Shown here: one piece after another, positions 35,894-45,199 of the stretch
Layout: each line of letters opens with the position of its first letter
Position numbering within the stretch: position 1 is the first letter of the stretch
Assembly: GCA_050949885.1 (NCBI GenBank)
Contig: JBMNGO010000002.1
Coordinates: 1 to 64,000 of the forward strand
Reading direction: 5' to 3'
Origin: JBMNGO01 sp050949885
GTDB lineage: Bacteria; Bacillota; Syntrophomonadia; Syntrophomonadales; Syntrophomonadaceae
DNA length: 64,000 nt
Made by a program: the position numbers and the translations under genes
Notes under the pieces: generated by a model
Told to the model about the DNA's origin: nothing
Seen by the model: only the letters and a program-made list of their open reading frames with translations
Databases searched by the model: none

Positions 35894-36133
35894 TTACCCC
35901 CGGCTAAATTGAGGGGCGGATATAGAAGGAATCTTGATTACTTTCGTTTGATTCTCTTTGAGAGCCAATTCAGTAAGTGAATAAACACTCGCAAGGGCAG
36001 CGTTATAACGTAGATTATTAAAATTAGCACCGATGACGTAGGCAATTGTCAACCCTCCGATTATCACGGCAGGAAGATAGAGCTGCCACGTGAATTGAGT
36101 TTTTAATAAAACTACTGATTCCATTAATTTCAT
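35894..36133 (-). CDS. Small membrane protein
   Basis: 79 residues with one clear membrane span (LYLPAVIIGGLTIAYVIGA). No family recognised. It is the last of several small membrane or exported proteins read leftward from 37361. Their codon use is AT-rich compared with the prophage to the left, consistent with a separate origin. Confidence 0.5.
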   Translation of the reverse strand: MKLMESVVLLKTQFTWQLYLPAVIIGGLTIAYVIGANFNNLRYNAALASVYSLTELALKENQTKVIKIPSISAPQFSRG

Positions 36134-36157
36134 TATTTAAGTAACAGCTTCTCAATA

Positions 36158-36340
36158 TTAATCCTCTATTATTCTTTTCCCGTTATTCATCTGCAATTTT
36201 TTATATTCTTCAACATCATCTTCTACCATAATCCAAACAAGTGCAAACACCGCCGCGTCATATCCTAAAACTGGAATACCATCTGGTAATAAATCAATTA
36301 GTGAAACAAAGTATATTAATGCATTCACAATTGAAATCAT
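36158..36340 (-). CDS. Short DUF1232-like membrane protein
   Basis: 60 residues. The core FVSLIDLLPDGIPVLGYDAAVFALVW matches the DUF1232 (YkvA-like) pattern, in which a short loop with D-x-x-P-D joins two hydrophobic stretches. Function unknown in this family. Start not well defined. Confidence 0.55.
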   Translation of the reverse strand: MISIVNALIYFVSLIDLLPDGIPVLGYDAAVFALVWIMVEDDVEEYKKLQMNNGKRIIED

Positions 36341-36394
36341 GCTATCAATTGGAATTTCCTTACAATCTTTTCGTGCATACGATCTAGCTAATGG

Positions 36395-36505
36395 CTATTT
36401 TCGTCGTCGCATTTCTCTTACAAATATCCAAATGAGCCATAGACCGCCAGTAATTAAGACCAAAATACAATCTAATATAAATAAACCGCATCCATAATTA
36501 CTCAT
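36395..36505 (-). CDS. 36-residue single-span membrane protein
   Basis: ATG at 36505 with TAGGAG about 10 bases upstream. It reads MSNYGCGLFILDCILVLITG then a GLWLIWIFVREMRRRK end and stops at 36395. One hydrophobic span followed by a positively charged end fits a small inner-membrane protein. It sits between the lipoprotein and the DUF1232-like gene, all on one strand. Confidence 0.5.
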   Translation of the reverse strand: MSNYGCGLFILDCILVLITGGLWLIWIFVREMRRRK

Positions 36506-36518
36506 TGGCATACCACTC

Positions 36519-37361
36519 CTAATAAGCCTTGATTACTTCAATTGAAACAGGATCAAGTAGGACAAAACCGTCTTCATAACCTCCAACTTCCGCACACACA
36601 CGGCAGTGAAGTCCACTAACAAAGGAGTCTGGCTTGTTGGGACCAGTTAAATGCAAGTCATAGTAATTTACATCCTTAAAGGAAAATACTGGTCCAGACA
36701 ACATGGCTTTATCACCGTCCACTGCATACAAAGTGTAGTTGAACCTCGTGTTGTAGTTCTTATATGGTTCGACAAATGCTGTGAGCAATTCTATTTCTAT
36801 CTCCCTACCCTTATATTTATTGGCGAACGATTGAATTGAACTTACGTCCTTTTCATAATCCATATGAATCAGCGCAGCAAGCTCTTCACAGTTTTCAATG
36901 GTTAGATTTTCTGTAGCTTCAACCGGTACCTCACCAGTAGATTGCTTATCTTCATTCCGCTCATCCGCCGTTTCCTCAGTGGGCTGTTTGGAAGAATCGT
37001 CCTTTTCCGTCCAAGATGAATCTTCTTCATTTGATGGGAAAGTGTGATATTTAATCAAAACCTCTGTATCGGCTGGCAACCACTTATCTGGTGAATATTC
37101 GACATCTCCACCAACAGATACTTCCTCAACTTCACCGTCCTTTGTCAGCCAACCGGCAATTAAGTCTTCGATTTTTTCCGTACGGATATTTGTAAACCCT
37201 TTTTCTTTAAAGTTTTCTATTACGTCTTGGTAATCACGTCCCTTCATTGCAGATGAACCAGAGGGAGTTTTCGCCTCTCCGATATGACTTTCTCCGTCAC
37301 CGCAAGCTGTTACAGAAAGACACATAGATAATAATAGAATTAAGCAAATAATCCTTTTCAT
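36519..37361 (-). CDS. DUF4839-like lipoprotein with PASTA-like domain
   Basis: About 280 residues. A lipoprotein signal with lipobox LSVTAC (cysteine at residue ~20) anchors it outside the membrane. A PASTA-like module (DYQDVIENFKEKGFTNIRTE ... DVEYSPDKWLPADTEVLIKYH) and an acidic linker follow. The C-terminal half (IENCEELAALIHMDYEKDV ... YKGREIEIELLTAF) resembles DUF4839 proteins. Start at 37361 after GAGGAGATATC. Substrate or partner unknown. Confidence 0.72.
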   Translation of the reverse strand: MKRIICLILLLSMCLSVTACGDGESHIGEAKTPSGSSAMKGRDYQDVIENFKEKGFTNIRTEKIEDLIAGWLTKDGEVEEVSVGGDVEYSPDKWLPADTEVLIKYHTFPSNEEDSSWTEKDDSSKQPTEETADERNEDKQSTGEVPVEATENLTIENCEELAALIHMDYEKDVSSIQSFANKYKGREIEIELLTAFVEPYKNYNTRFNYTLYAVDGDKAMLSGPVFSFKDVNYYDLHLTGPNKPDSFVSGLHCRVCAEVGGYEDGFVLLDPVSIEVIKAY

Positions 37362-37467
37362 GATATCTCCTCTCGTCAATAATTAAATGCAGAACTTGTC
37401 AGCTTAACAATACTTTTTCTAAAGCTTTCTCTATTTGAATGCCATTCATAATAGAACTCCCGCTGTT

Positions 37468-37488
37468 GACCCGGCTCCATTCCGGGTC
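37468..37488. other. GACCCGG-N7-CCGGGTC hairpin
   Basis: A perfect 7-bp GC-rich inverted repeat between the lipoprotein and NYN genes. No strong U-tract on either strand; a weak terminator or binding site. Confidence 0.3.
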
Positions 37489-38144
37489 ATTCTTTGACAT
37501 TCATTAAATTGAAAGTAATTATCTAAAATAAACTTAAATTATTCCATTGACAGTCATGTTTTATAGAATTGCTTGATTATCTCGAATTATTCGAGGTAAA
37601 AATACGATAACAAGATTGACATCTTGGCAAAGTCGCTCCAGATTTTATCTTTCCTTCCGGAATAGGATTACGAGTAGTAAAATATTTGTGGCAATCAGTG
37701 CAATGATATACATTTCCGCTCATAATATCACCAACGTGATTTTGTAATATAAGTGTGTCAATTTCGAAAGGATATTGTGAGTATTTGAATGATGTTTGCC
37801 TATTTCGGCCTTCTCTTTCGTTTGGAGAAGTTAAGACTGGAAATACATTTTTTGTATAGTCGGGATATGCGACATGTATAGCTGGTAGAATATCAGCATC
37901 ACCAGCTACCAAAGCAAAACAATCCCCGCCTTCCTCTATTGCTTTCTTTACAAGTAAAGCTACAACTGTAGTATCAACTTGCTTTTCTTGATATCTAAGA
38001 TCAGAATGAAGTAAATTTAAAAGCATCCATTCTTGAAGACGCACATGGAATATACATTCTGGTTTATACCCTGTATAATGCCCCCGCTTGTCAAGACACG
38101 ATTTTGGAATTATTAAGATAAATCCTCCTTCCATTATTTGGTGT

Positions 38145-38998
38145 TTATGCAGCTGCTTTTTGCTGACTGCGATAGATCGAGTACGGGGTAACATTGTCCA
38201 ATCCCTGGTGGTCTCTAACATAGTTATAGTGCTGAATGTATTCTTTGGTCATTGCTTTGGCTTCTTTAACGGTTTCTGGACGTAACAGGTATAACCTTTC
38301 CCATTTATAGGATCTAAAGAATCGTTCAATCATTATGTTGTCAGTTGCTCGGCCTTTGCCATCCATACTGATCTTGATGGTCTCCTGGGCCTTAATACAG
38401 TCTATGTATGCTTTGGACGTAAACTGGCTGCCTTGATCACTGTTGATTATTTCGGGTTTTCCATATTTGCTTATGGCTTCTTTTACTGCTCTTACAACGA
38501 AGTCAGTTTGTAGGGTATTGCTTATTGCCCAACCTACTATGAACCTTGAGTACCAGTCAATTATGGCGACCATATAGGCAAAGCCACAAGGGGTCCCAAC
38601 ATACGTAATGTCAATGGCCCAGACTTGATTTGGTCGATCAATCTTAAGGTTTCTTAAAAGATAATGATATACTTTGGACTTCTTATCTCTTTTGCTGAGG
38701 TTAGGCCCAGGATAAAACACATGAATATCCATTTCGTCCATATAGCGTTTTATCAGCCTTCTACCGATTTTGGTGAATCCTTGCTTTCTTAATTCGTTGC
38801 GGATTCGCCTGACCCCGTATGATGGTTCCAGGAAGTGAATTCTATCGATTGCGTTCTTAATTGCTATTTCCTCCTGGGAAACCTCGACCGGGACATTCTG
38901 ATAGTAAGCGGTCGATCTCCGCAGATCTAGTAATTCGCACTGATGTTTTACTGTCAGCCTGGAGCCAGTATGCTCTATGAGTTTCTTTTTTTCCGCAG
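38145..38998 (-). CDS. IS3-family transposase OrfB (integrase core)
   Basis: The open frame runs from the A7 slip site (38985-38992) to 38145. A helical HTH_21 segment (PSYGVRRIRNELRKQGFTKI) precedes the DDE core: VWAIDITYV (D), INSDQGSQFTS (D) and NIMIERFFRSYKWE (E). Probably made as an OrfAB fusion by -1 frameshifting at the A7 run. The core looks intact. Confidence 0.88.
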
Positions 38999-39298
38999 TT
39001 CCAAGGCTTGTTCTTGTTTTTTTTTAAGCCAGTCAATGTCAATGGTCAGTTCTCCGATTTTACGCTCGAGAGCTGCCTTCTCAGCCTCGAACTGTTTTTT
39101 TAGTTTCTCAGTCTCATTTGCCTTCTTGTCAAATACTGATGGCATGTTGGCCAGAAAATCGGATTTCCATCGGCTTATTAACTGCTGGCTTACTTCGTAT
39201 TTATTAGAGATTTCAACTAAGGTGTTTTCCTCACGGAGAACCTCTAATACTATTTTTGCTTTTTCTTCAGGACTGTACTTTTTTCTTTTATTAACCAT
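38975..39298 (-). CDS. IS3-family transposase OrfA
   Basis: 107 residues; a helix-turn-helix of the transposase_8 type (KYSPEEKAKIVLEVLREENTLVEISNKYEVSQQLISRWKSDFL) and a leucine-zipper coiled coil (KLKKQFEAEKAALERKIGELTIDIDWLKKK). Overlaps OrfB at a run of seven A that suits programmed frameshifting. Confidence 0.88.
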   Translation of the reverse strand: MVNKRKKYSPEEKAKIVLEVLREENTLVEISNKYEVSQQLISRWKSDFLANMPSVFDKKANETEKLKKQFEAEKAALERKIGELTIDIDWLKKKQEQALELRKKRNS

Positions 39299-39818
39299 GA
39301 CTCCATTTTATCTTAGTTTCTAAAATTTGTGTCCAACCCTATGGGTACATTTTACTGCATCAATAGCATATTGTGCAAATTCTGCTCTATCCTCAATACG
39401 ACGTTTTGTTTCATCAATATTGTTCTGATAGACTGTTATCGACTTTTCGCCATATGGGCTATTAATTGTTTTTCCAACCCATGTATCAAAATCATCAGGT
39501 AAATCAAATATGGATGTTACGAAGTAGCAATCACCTATTTGGTTACAGTCAGGTCTAAATCTAATTATATGATTAAGCATAAGATTATTTAATTTATTAA
39601 AATCTATTTGTAAGAACTCTGGCCGATCGATGAAACGATCAAATACGCTACCATCGACTATTTTAAATAACCAAGTACCATCAATAAAAACATGTAGCTT
39701 CGACATATTTTCTCCCCCCATATTTAACCTTGATTTTTATATTATACCATTCTCATACACATTATGGTAAAAGTGGCAGGAAGGGGTGCATAAGTTGTAT
39801 TTTAAATGGCCACTGGTA

Positions 39819-40184
39819 TTACGATAGAATGTCCTTGTCTTTCAGCCATTTATTTTCAAGAAGACTCTTTTTGGTTGCCGAGGCAATTTCATAAATGATC
39901 CGTTTTTCATAACTGCTGCAACCCTCTATAAGCCGCGTCAGATCAGCCCTATACTCTGCCGAATCATTAGTCTGATTTCCATTTAATAAATAATCAACTG
40001 TAACACCGAGAACATTCGCTATCCGCACCAATGCTTTCAGACTTGCCTGCTTTTTAGCCGTTTCGATATGGCTTATATAGGTTACAGACATATCAATTCG
40101 TTCTGCCAAGTCCGCCTGGGACATCTGATTATTTACACGAGTTTCTTTAACTCTTCTTCCGATGATTTTAAAATTAACTGACAT
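39819..40184 (-). CDS. XRE-family transcriptional regulator
   Basis: About 121 residues with a Cro/C1-type helix-turn-helix at residues 5-62 (RRVKETRVNNQMSQADLAERIDMSVTYISHIETAKKQASLKALVRIA) and a helical tail. Start at 40184 after AGGAGGG. It is transcribed away from the recombinase operon across a 230-bp gap, the normal layout for its repressor. Confidence 0.9.
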   Translation of the reverse strand: MSVNFKIIGRRVKETRVNNQMSQADLAERIDMSVTYISHIETAKKQASLKALVRIANVLGVTVDYLLNGNQTNDSAEYRADLTRLIEGCSSYEKRIIYEIASATKKSLLENKWLKDKDILS

Positions 40185-40315
40185 TCCTTGCCCTCCTATT
40201 ACGTGAATATTGTTTATTCTGCGCAACAGGCAATGGCTTCTGCCTACGGTATAAAATCTAAATCTACATTAAGTAGGATTAGTTTCTGATAATAACTGAA
40301 GTATTTTTTATTTGA

Positions 40316-40353
40316 AATGAACCACAGGTAAACTTATAGACCTGTGGTTCATT
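40316..40353. other. 14-bp perfect inverted repeat before the recombinase gene
   Basis: AATGAACCACAGGT and ACCTGTGGTTCATT are separated by 10 bases and followed by TTCTTAT. It could be a terminator, a repressor operator, or a remnant recombination site. Being 60 bp upstream of the recombinase ATG in a divergent promoter region, an operator or recombination role is more natural than termination. Confidence 0.6.
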
Positions 40354-40413
40354 TTCTTATCACTTTGCGCCTTATATAATTTTGAAAGCAACTATATTCA
40401 CGGAGTGTTAGTA

Positions 40414-42294
40414 ATGAAAGAAGCCGAAAATCAAAAGATACGTATTCGCGAGCGCTACAAAGGTATTGACTTGGATGAACTTGACGTCATCCCGGCAATA
40501 TCGCAGGAAGATTTTTATGACAGTGAAATTAAAAAGCGTGTGGCAGTGTATGCACGAGTTTCTACCGACGATCCACGACAAACATCCTCGTATGAACTTC
40601 AAAAAAACCACTACAAAGATCTTGTCGACCATCATCCAAATTGGGATCTGGTGGATATCTATGCCGATGAAGGTATTTCTGGTACGTCACTTCAACACCG
40701 TAATGCTTTCATTAATATGATAAAAGATTGTCAGGGCGGAAAGATTGACCTTATAGTGACAAAGTCGGTTGCACGTTTTGCAAGAAATATTCTGGACTGC
40801 ATTGGTTATATACGTCAGTTGGCAGCTATGCAACCGCCCGTCGGAGTTTTTTTTGAGACAGAGAATATCTTCACCCTTAACGGCAACAGCGAAATGCTTC
40901 TCTCTTTTATGGCTACGATGGCACAAGAAGAATCGCACAACAAAAGCGAGATTATCAATGCATCCATTGAAATGCGTTTCCGCAGAGGCATATTTCTAAC
41001 ACCTCCGCTGCTTGGCTACGATCTAGACGAGGACAGGAACCTTGTTATCAACGAAGAAGAAGCCGAGACAGTACGTTTGATCTTCTTCATGTATCTCTAT
41101 GGGTATACCTGCGCACAGATTGCCGATACCTTGACCAAACTCGGGCGTCGGACAAAAAAGAATAATACCTCATGGTCACCGGGTTCTATTCTGCAGATTC
41201 TACAGAACGAACGGCATTGTGGAGACGTCCTTGCCCGGAAAACATGGACCCCAAATTACCTGGATCATAAGCCCCAAAAAAATAAACAGAACCGAAATCA
41301 ATACCGGAAACGAAACCATCATGAGGCAATTATCTCCAGAGATGATTTTATAGCCGTGCAGCGCCTGATTAGCAATGCTCGGTATGGAAATAAAGGAATT
41401 CTGCCAGAACTGCAAGTCATTGGTGACGGCGTCCTAAAGGGATTCGTCTCCGTAAATCCACGGTGGATGGGTTTTTGTGCTGATGATTACCGGGCGGCAT
41501 CCAGTAGTGTCGATGACGGCATGAACAAATTACATGCAGAAAGATTTCAGATCGAGGTTCAGTCCGGTGATTTTGATTTGCGCGGATATGAAATTGCTCG
41601 TTCGCAATTTTTTGATACTGCTCGAAAGATATGCGTCACCTTATCTGCTGATTGTATCGTGTTCAGTACTGAGTGCATTCGGAAATTTGATAAGTCTCTC
41701 TATATAGAAATGCTTATTCACCCCCACGAACACCTGCTTGTTGCACGCCCTTGTGCGAAAGGAACAAGGAATGCTGTCCGGTGGGCTAAACTCCATGAAG
41801 GTCAGTATTATTCTCGTACTATCAGCTGCACAGCATATATTAAAACCTTTTATGAACTATTCGGTTGGAAACCAAGTTGCAAATATCGCGTGCGTGGTAT
41901 ATACAAGCAAAAAGATAACGAGGCGGTCTTAATTTTTAATATGAAGGAAACTGAAATATTTATACCACAGGACACTTTGGGGTTGGCCAGTGAGGAAACA
42001 ATGACGGACGATTTGCTTTCCAATGATGTCCGTCCATTCACTGTCGGTCCTAAGAAAGATATTATGGCGTATCCCTCATCATGGGCCAATACTTTTGGCA
42101 ATAACTTTTACCGACATGCACAAGCACAGGAATTAGCAGCCTTTGACAATCAAGAGGAATGGAATGTAAACGAAGAAGGACAGCCATTTAATGATTCTCA
42201 GGTACTAAACGTCACAAATTCTGAAGTTGTCGGCAGTAAAATTAAGCAAATAATCAGCAATATGGAACAGGAGACTTTAGAAGATGGGAAGTGA
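40414..42294 (+). CDS. Large serine recombinase with unusual C-terminal domain
   Basis: About 626 residues. Resolvase domain (residues ~40-190): VAVYARVSTDDPRQ with the nucleophilic serine, YADEGISGTS, SVARFARN. Then the recombinase domain (~200-335: YLYGYTCAQIADTLTKLGRR, SILQILQNERHCGDV). No cysteine zinc ribbon is seen. Instead residues ~390-530 form another domain (ARKICVTLSADCIVFSTECI, YIEMLIHPHEHLLVARPC, FYELFGWKPSCKYRVRGIYK) that recurs in the next two genes. Start 40414 after CGGAG. Leads a five-gene operon; probably catalyses insertion or excision of the island. Confidence 0.92.
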   Translation: MKEAENQKIRIRERYKGIDLDELDVIPAISQEDFYDSEIKKRVAVYARVSTDDPRQTSSYELQKNHYKDLVDHHPNWDLVDIYADEGISGTSLQHRNAFINMIKDCQGGKIDLIVTKSVARFARNILDCIGYIRQLAAMQPPVGVFFETENIFTLNGNSEMLLSFMATMAQEESHNKSEIINASIEMRFRRGIFLTPPLLGYDLDEDRNLVINEEEAETVRLIFFMYLYGYTCAQIADTLTKLGRRTKKNNTSWSPGSILQILQNERHCGDVLARKTWTPNYLDHKPQKNKQNRNQYRKRNHHEAIISRDDFIAVQRLISNARYGNKGILPELQVIGDGVLKGFVSVNPRWMGFCADDYRAASSSVDDGMNKLHAERFQIEVQSGDFDLRGYEIARSQFFDTARKICVTLSADCIVFSTECIRKFDKSLYIEMLIHPHEHLLVARPCAKGTRNAVRWAKLHEGQYYSRTISCTAYIKTFYELFGWKPSCKYRVRGIYKQKDNEAVLIFNMKETEIFIPQDTLGLASEETMTDDLLSNDVRPFTVGPKKDIMAYPSSWANTFGNNFYRHAQAQELAAFDNQEEWNVNEEGQPFNDSQVLNVTNSEVVGSKIKQIISNMEQETLEDGK

Positions 42295-42994
42295 ACATAT
42301 TTTGCTCAACGACAGAAGCGATTCGATAGCATTAGAAGAGCAGGTAACAGGAGTAGTCGAAGATACTATGCAGGATGATGCCTTTAGTTATGATGGTTAT
42401 CAGGTGGTTCGACGTGAATTTTTTGCTCATATGTATGAGCCTTCAATCACTTTCAACAATTGCAGGGTTTCTGTTAATACAGCGTGTTTGGCTCGTCTGC
42501 CAAAGGTAGATTATGTCCAGATACTTGTTAATCCAGAGACAAAGAGGCTTGCCATCCGTCCCAGCAGTGAGAATGAAAAAGATTCATTCCTCTGGTGTAG
42601 CACCAAAGGCGAAAAAAGGAAACCAAAACAGGTAATCTGCCGCATGTTCTTCGCCAAGGTTATTCAATTGATGGGCTGGAATCCGAATTATCGTTATAAA
42701 TTGCTTGGAAAACTGATTCAAAGTGGCAGCGAATACCTGTTCATCTTTGATCTTACGGCAACGGAAATCTACCAACGCATAATAACAAATGAAGAGAAGG
42801 TCAAGACTTCACGCACCCCCATCTTTCCTGCGGAGTGGCAAAATCAATTTGGCTTGCCGGTCGAAGAACACCGTCAACTGCTTCAAGTAAACATATTCGA
42901 TGGTTACACCGTTTTTGGTCTCAAAGATAATTCCTTAGCCGCTTTGGCGAACATATCTGAGGAACAACCTGGTAGGGGGGATCATGATATATGA
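42284..42994 (+). CDS. Recombinase-associated protein 1 (shares recombinase C-terminal domain)
   Basis: 236 residues, no catalytic resolvase domain. Residues ~45-180 (FNNCRVSVNTACLARLPKVD, YVQILVNPETKRLAIRPS, MGWNPNYRYKLLGKLI, YLFIFDLTATEIY) follow the recombinase's C-terminal domain segment by segment. A duplicate of the DNA- or protein-binding part without the catalytic part suggests a directionality or accessory factor. It overlaps the recombinase by 11 bp and the next gene by 4 bp. Confidence 0.75.
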   Translation: MGSEHILLNDRSDSIALEEQVTGVVEDTMQDDAFSYDGYQVVRREFFAHMYEPSITFNNCRVSVNTACLARLPKVDYVQILVNPETKRLAIRPSSENEKDSFLWCSTKGEKRKPKQVICRMFFAKVIQLMGWNPNYRYKLLGKLIQSGSEYLFIFDLTATEIYQRIITNEEKVKTSRTPIFPAEWQNQFGLPVEEHRQLLQVNIFDGYTVFGLKDNSLAALANISEEQPGRGDHDI

Positions 42995-43371
42995 TGGATA
43001 ATAGCACACCGAGACCTGCTATCCTAGTCGACCTAAAAAAATATCGTATCAGAATACATAAAAACACGCTTCGCTCTCTAGGCACTCCCAACTACGTTCT
43101 GCTATTGGTAAACCCGGAAGAACAATCGTTGGCTATCCTTCGCAGTGATCGCTCTGATCCGCGAGCACATCATATAACCATGGCTATATTTGAAAATAAT
43201 AAGTCGTCGTTTGAATTGTACAGCAGGTCACTTGTAAAAAAACTCCGTGATGTATGCAGCTGCTGGCAGGATAGTCAATCATACCGTTTGTATGGAGAAG
43301 TATTCCCCCTTGAGGGAATGGCTCGGTTCTATATGTCTGAGGCTGTTTTGGTAAATGGATTGGATTCATAG
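42991..43371 (+). CDS. Recombinase-associated protein 2 (same domain, shorter)
   Basis: 126 residues made almost wholly of the same domain: ILVDLKKYRIRIHKNTLRSL, NYVLLLVNPEEQSLAILRSD, then the shared SRSLVKKLRDVCSCWQDSQSYRLYGEVF and MARFYMSEAVLV. The L-V-N-P-E motif is identical to that in its upstream neighbour. Overlaps that neighbour by ATGA. Function unknown; likely pairs with the recombinase or with protein 1. Confidence 0.7.
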   Translation: MMDNSTPRPAILVDLKKYRIRIHKNTLRSLGTPNYVLLLVNPEEQSLAILRSDRSDPRAHHITMAIFENNKSSFELYSRSLVKKLRDVCSCWQDSQSYRLYGEVFPLEGMARFYMSEAVLVNGLDS

Positions 43372-44332
43372 TACTATGGCCGAGCAGAGCATTTATGAGT
43401 TGCAAATCGACGCCGGCTTCAAATGGTTGATTCCGCCCTTATCTGCGATAGAACTGGAGCAGCTTGAACAAAATATTATTCGTGACGGATGCCGTGAGCC
43501 AATTTGTGTTTGGAACAATACGATTTTGGATGGCCATAACCGTTATGAAATATGTACACGGCTACAAATCCCATTCATGATCCAACGTATTGATTTTGAG
43601 AACCGTGAGGAAGCAGTAGCATGGATTTGTGCTAATCAGCTTGGCCGCCGCAATATCACTGAGGAAACTCGTAAATACCTGATCGGTAAAAGGTACGAAA
43701 TGGAGAAAATACTCGGTGCCCACAATGCTGCTGGGATCAATCAGCATACAAAAAAAGAGGTTAGGTGTAATATGTTAACCGAACCTCCCTTTGACGAAAC
43801 TGCCTGCCGAACAAGAGAACGGCTCGGTGAAGAGTATCGTATTTGCGATGGTACCGTCTATAAATATGGCATCTACGCACATGCACTTGATTCTTTATCT
43901 CAAAGCGTACCAGAGCTCGTTCCAAAGATATTATCTGGCGAAATAAAGATCTCCCATGAGAATACTGTTGAGCTGTCCAGGCTATCCGGACAGGAGGTCA
44001 GGCGCTTGGGCCAACTTATATCCGATGGTGAACCGCAATTTCATAGAAATTTACATAAGGTTCTTCCCAAAAAGCAACGTCAGGAGGAGAAACCACCTCT
44101 CCCATTGCCAACTGGCTCTGTTAAAAATATGCCGGTTTACGACCCAGATGCTGAAATATCCAGCCTTACGTTAACCATTCCATCCTGGATCAGTTCAATT
44201 AACCGTACCTGTTCTACTGCTGACCTCAGTAGTGTAACCGATAATGCGCGAAGCAAGCTTGAGAACCAACTGCTGGAATTGACAAAAGCCATCAACTATA
44301 TGCTTGCAGCAATAATGGAGGAGATCAGATGA
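43355..44332 (+). CDS. ParB-like N-terminal domain protein
   Basis: About 325 residues; an ATG at 43376 is an alternative start. Residues ~20-110 form a ParB/Srx-like domain (LIPPLSAIELEQLEQNIIRDG, WNNTILDGHNRYEICTRLQI, REEAVAWICANQLGRRNIT). The middle has a helical segment (SLSQSVPELVPKILSGEIKISHENTVELSRLS) resembling the ParB DNA-binding region, and the end is a coiled helix. It probably binds DNA, perhaps at the island's ends or origin. Confidence 0.75.
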   Translation: MDWIHSTMAEQSIYELQIDAGFKWLIPPLSAIELEQLEQNIIRDGCREPICVWNNTILDGHNRYEICTRLQIPFMIQRIDFENREEAVAWICANQLGRRNITEETRKYLIGKRYEMEKILGAHNAAGINQHTKKEVRCNMLTEPPFDETACRTRERLGEEYRICDGTVYKYGIYAHALDSLSQSVPELVPKILSGEIKISHENTVELSRLSGQEVRRLGQLISDGEPQFHRNLHKVLPKKQRQEEKPPLPLPTGSVKNMPVYDPDAEISSLTLTIPSWISSINRTCSTADLSSVTDNARSKLENQLLELTKAINYMLAAIMEEIR

Positions 44333-45198
44333 ACGACTACAGTGCGTTTGTCCCTAAAGTACATTTTGAGCAAATTCCAATTAAAAACCTGGTATCCAAT
44401 CAGGAGTATCAAAGGAATCTATCTACTTCTCATGTTAAGCGCACGATGGAGAACTTTGACTTATTTCAAATTAATCCTGTAAAGGTCAGTCGCCGTGATG
44501 GTGTCAATTATGTCTTTAACGGCCAGCATACCATTGAAATCGTTGCAGCAGTATCCGGATCGCGCGAAACTCCGGTTTGGTGTATGATTTACGATGATCT
44601 GGAATATAACCAAGAAGCAGATATTTTTGCAAACCAGCAAAAATATGTTAAGCCGCTGGTTCCATATGAAATCTTCATGGCAAATATTGAAGCCGGCAAT
44701 GACGACCAGCTTATTATTAAATCTCTGGTTGAATCATACGGCTTGATTATTTCACCAACAAAAGTTCCCGGCGGAATCTGTGCTGTGGCAAGCCTGGAAA
44801 ACATTTATCAGAAATATGGATTTCATGTGCTGGATCGGACTCTTCGTCTTTGCATTGGAACATGGGAGGGAGATAGCAATTCGCTATCGACCAATATGCT
44901 GAAAGGAATAGCTCTATTAATTGTTGCTTATGGCAATGCCATAAAAGATGATGTTTTTAAGGAAAAGGTCGGCAAATTTTCATCCAGGGAGATTGGACGC
45001 ATAGCAAAAGACCGAAAGGCCGGATCTCTTGGTTATACTGAGGCCATACTTCTCGCATACAATAAGAAAATGAAAAATCCCTTGGAATGGTCTAATTTAT
45101 ATACGACCAAATCTACTGCGATGAATGATGACTTTTACAATGAGTATGATGAAAGCAACTTCGATGTTATAGAAGAAACAGAAGCGGATGATATTTGA
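44329..45198 (+). CDS. DUF6551-like ParB-fold protein
   Basis: 289 residues. The N-terminal ParB-like fold (IKNLVSNQEYQRNLSTSHVKRTMENFDLFQINPVKVSRR, VFNGQHTIEIVAAV) carries the N-G-Q-H motif in place of the canonical G-x-x-R. A helical body follows (DDQLIIKSLVESYGLIISP, NMLKGIALLIVAYGNAI). The tail is very acidic. GGAGGAG precedes the ATG, which overlaps the previous stop by 4 bp. Last intact gene of the recombinase operon; function not established. Confidence 0.7.
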   Translation: MNDYSAFVPKVHFEQIPIKNLVSNQEYQRNLSTSHVKRTMENFDLFQINPVKVSRRDGVNYVFNGQHTIEIVAAVSGSRETPVWCMIYDDLEYNQEADIFANQQKYVKPLVPYEIFMANIEAGNDDQLIIKSLVESYGLIISPTKVPGGICAVASLENIYQKYGFHVLDRTLRLCIGTWEGDSNSLSTNMLKGIALLIVAYGNAIKDDVFKEKVGKFSSREIGRIAKDRKAGSLGYTEAILLAYNKKMKNPLEWSNLYTTKSTAMNDDFYNEYDESNFDVIEETEADDI

Positions 45199-45199
45199 A

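Larger units (their letters stand above)
38138..39336 (-). mobile_element. IS3-family insertion sequence
   Basis: About 1.2 kb holding overlapping orfA and orfB on the minus strand. The right end is TTGGACACAAATTTT (read inward); the left end is only weakly similar (TTGGTGTTTAT), so exact borders and target duplication are not certain. It interrupts the NYN gene. Confidence 0.75.
37577..39706 (-). pseudogene. NYN-domain (LabA/PIN-like) nuclease gene split by an IS3 element
   Basis: The 5' part (39706 to ~39337; LHVFIDGTWLFKIVDGS start with the NYN aspartate) and the 3' part (from ~38137; EGGFILIIPKSC, QVDTTVVALLVKKAIEEGGDCFALVAGDADILPAI) are halves of one NYN-domain protein. The D-T-T and G-D-A-D residues are the usual metal-binding acids. 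The C-terminus adds a CxxC...CxxC zinc ribbon (YHCTDCHKYF, PRCQSCYRI). An IS3-family element lies between them. NYN proteins are RNA/DNA nucleases often found in defence islands. Confidence 0.82.
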
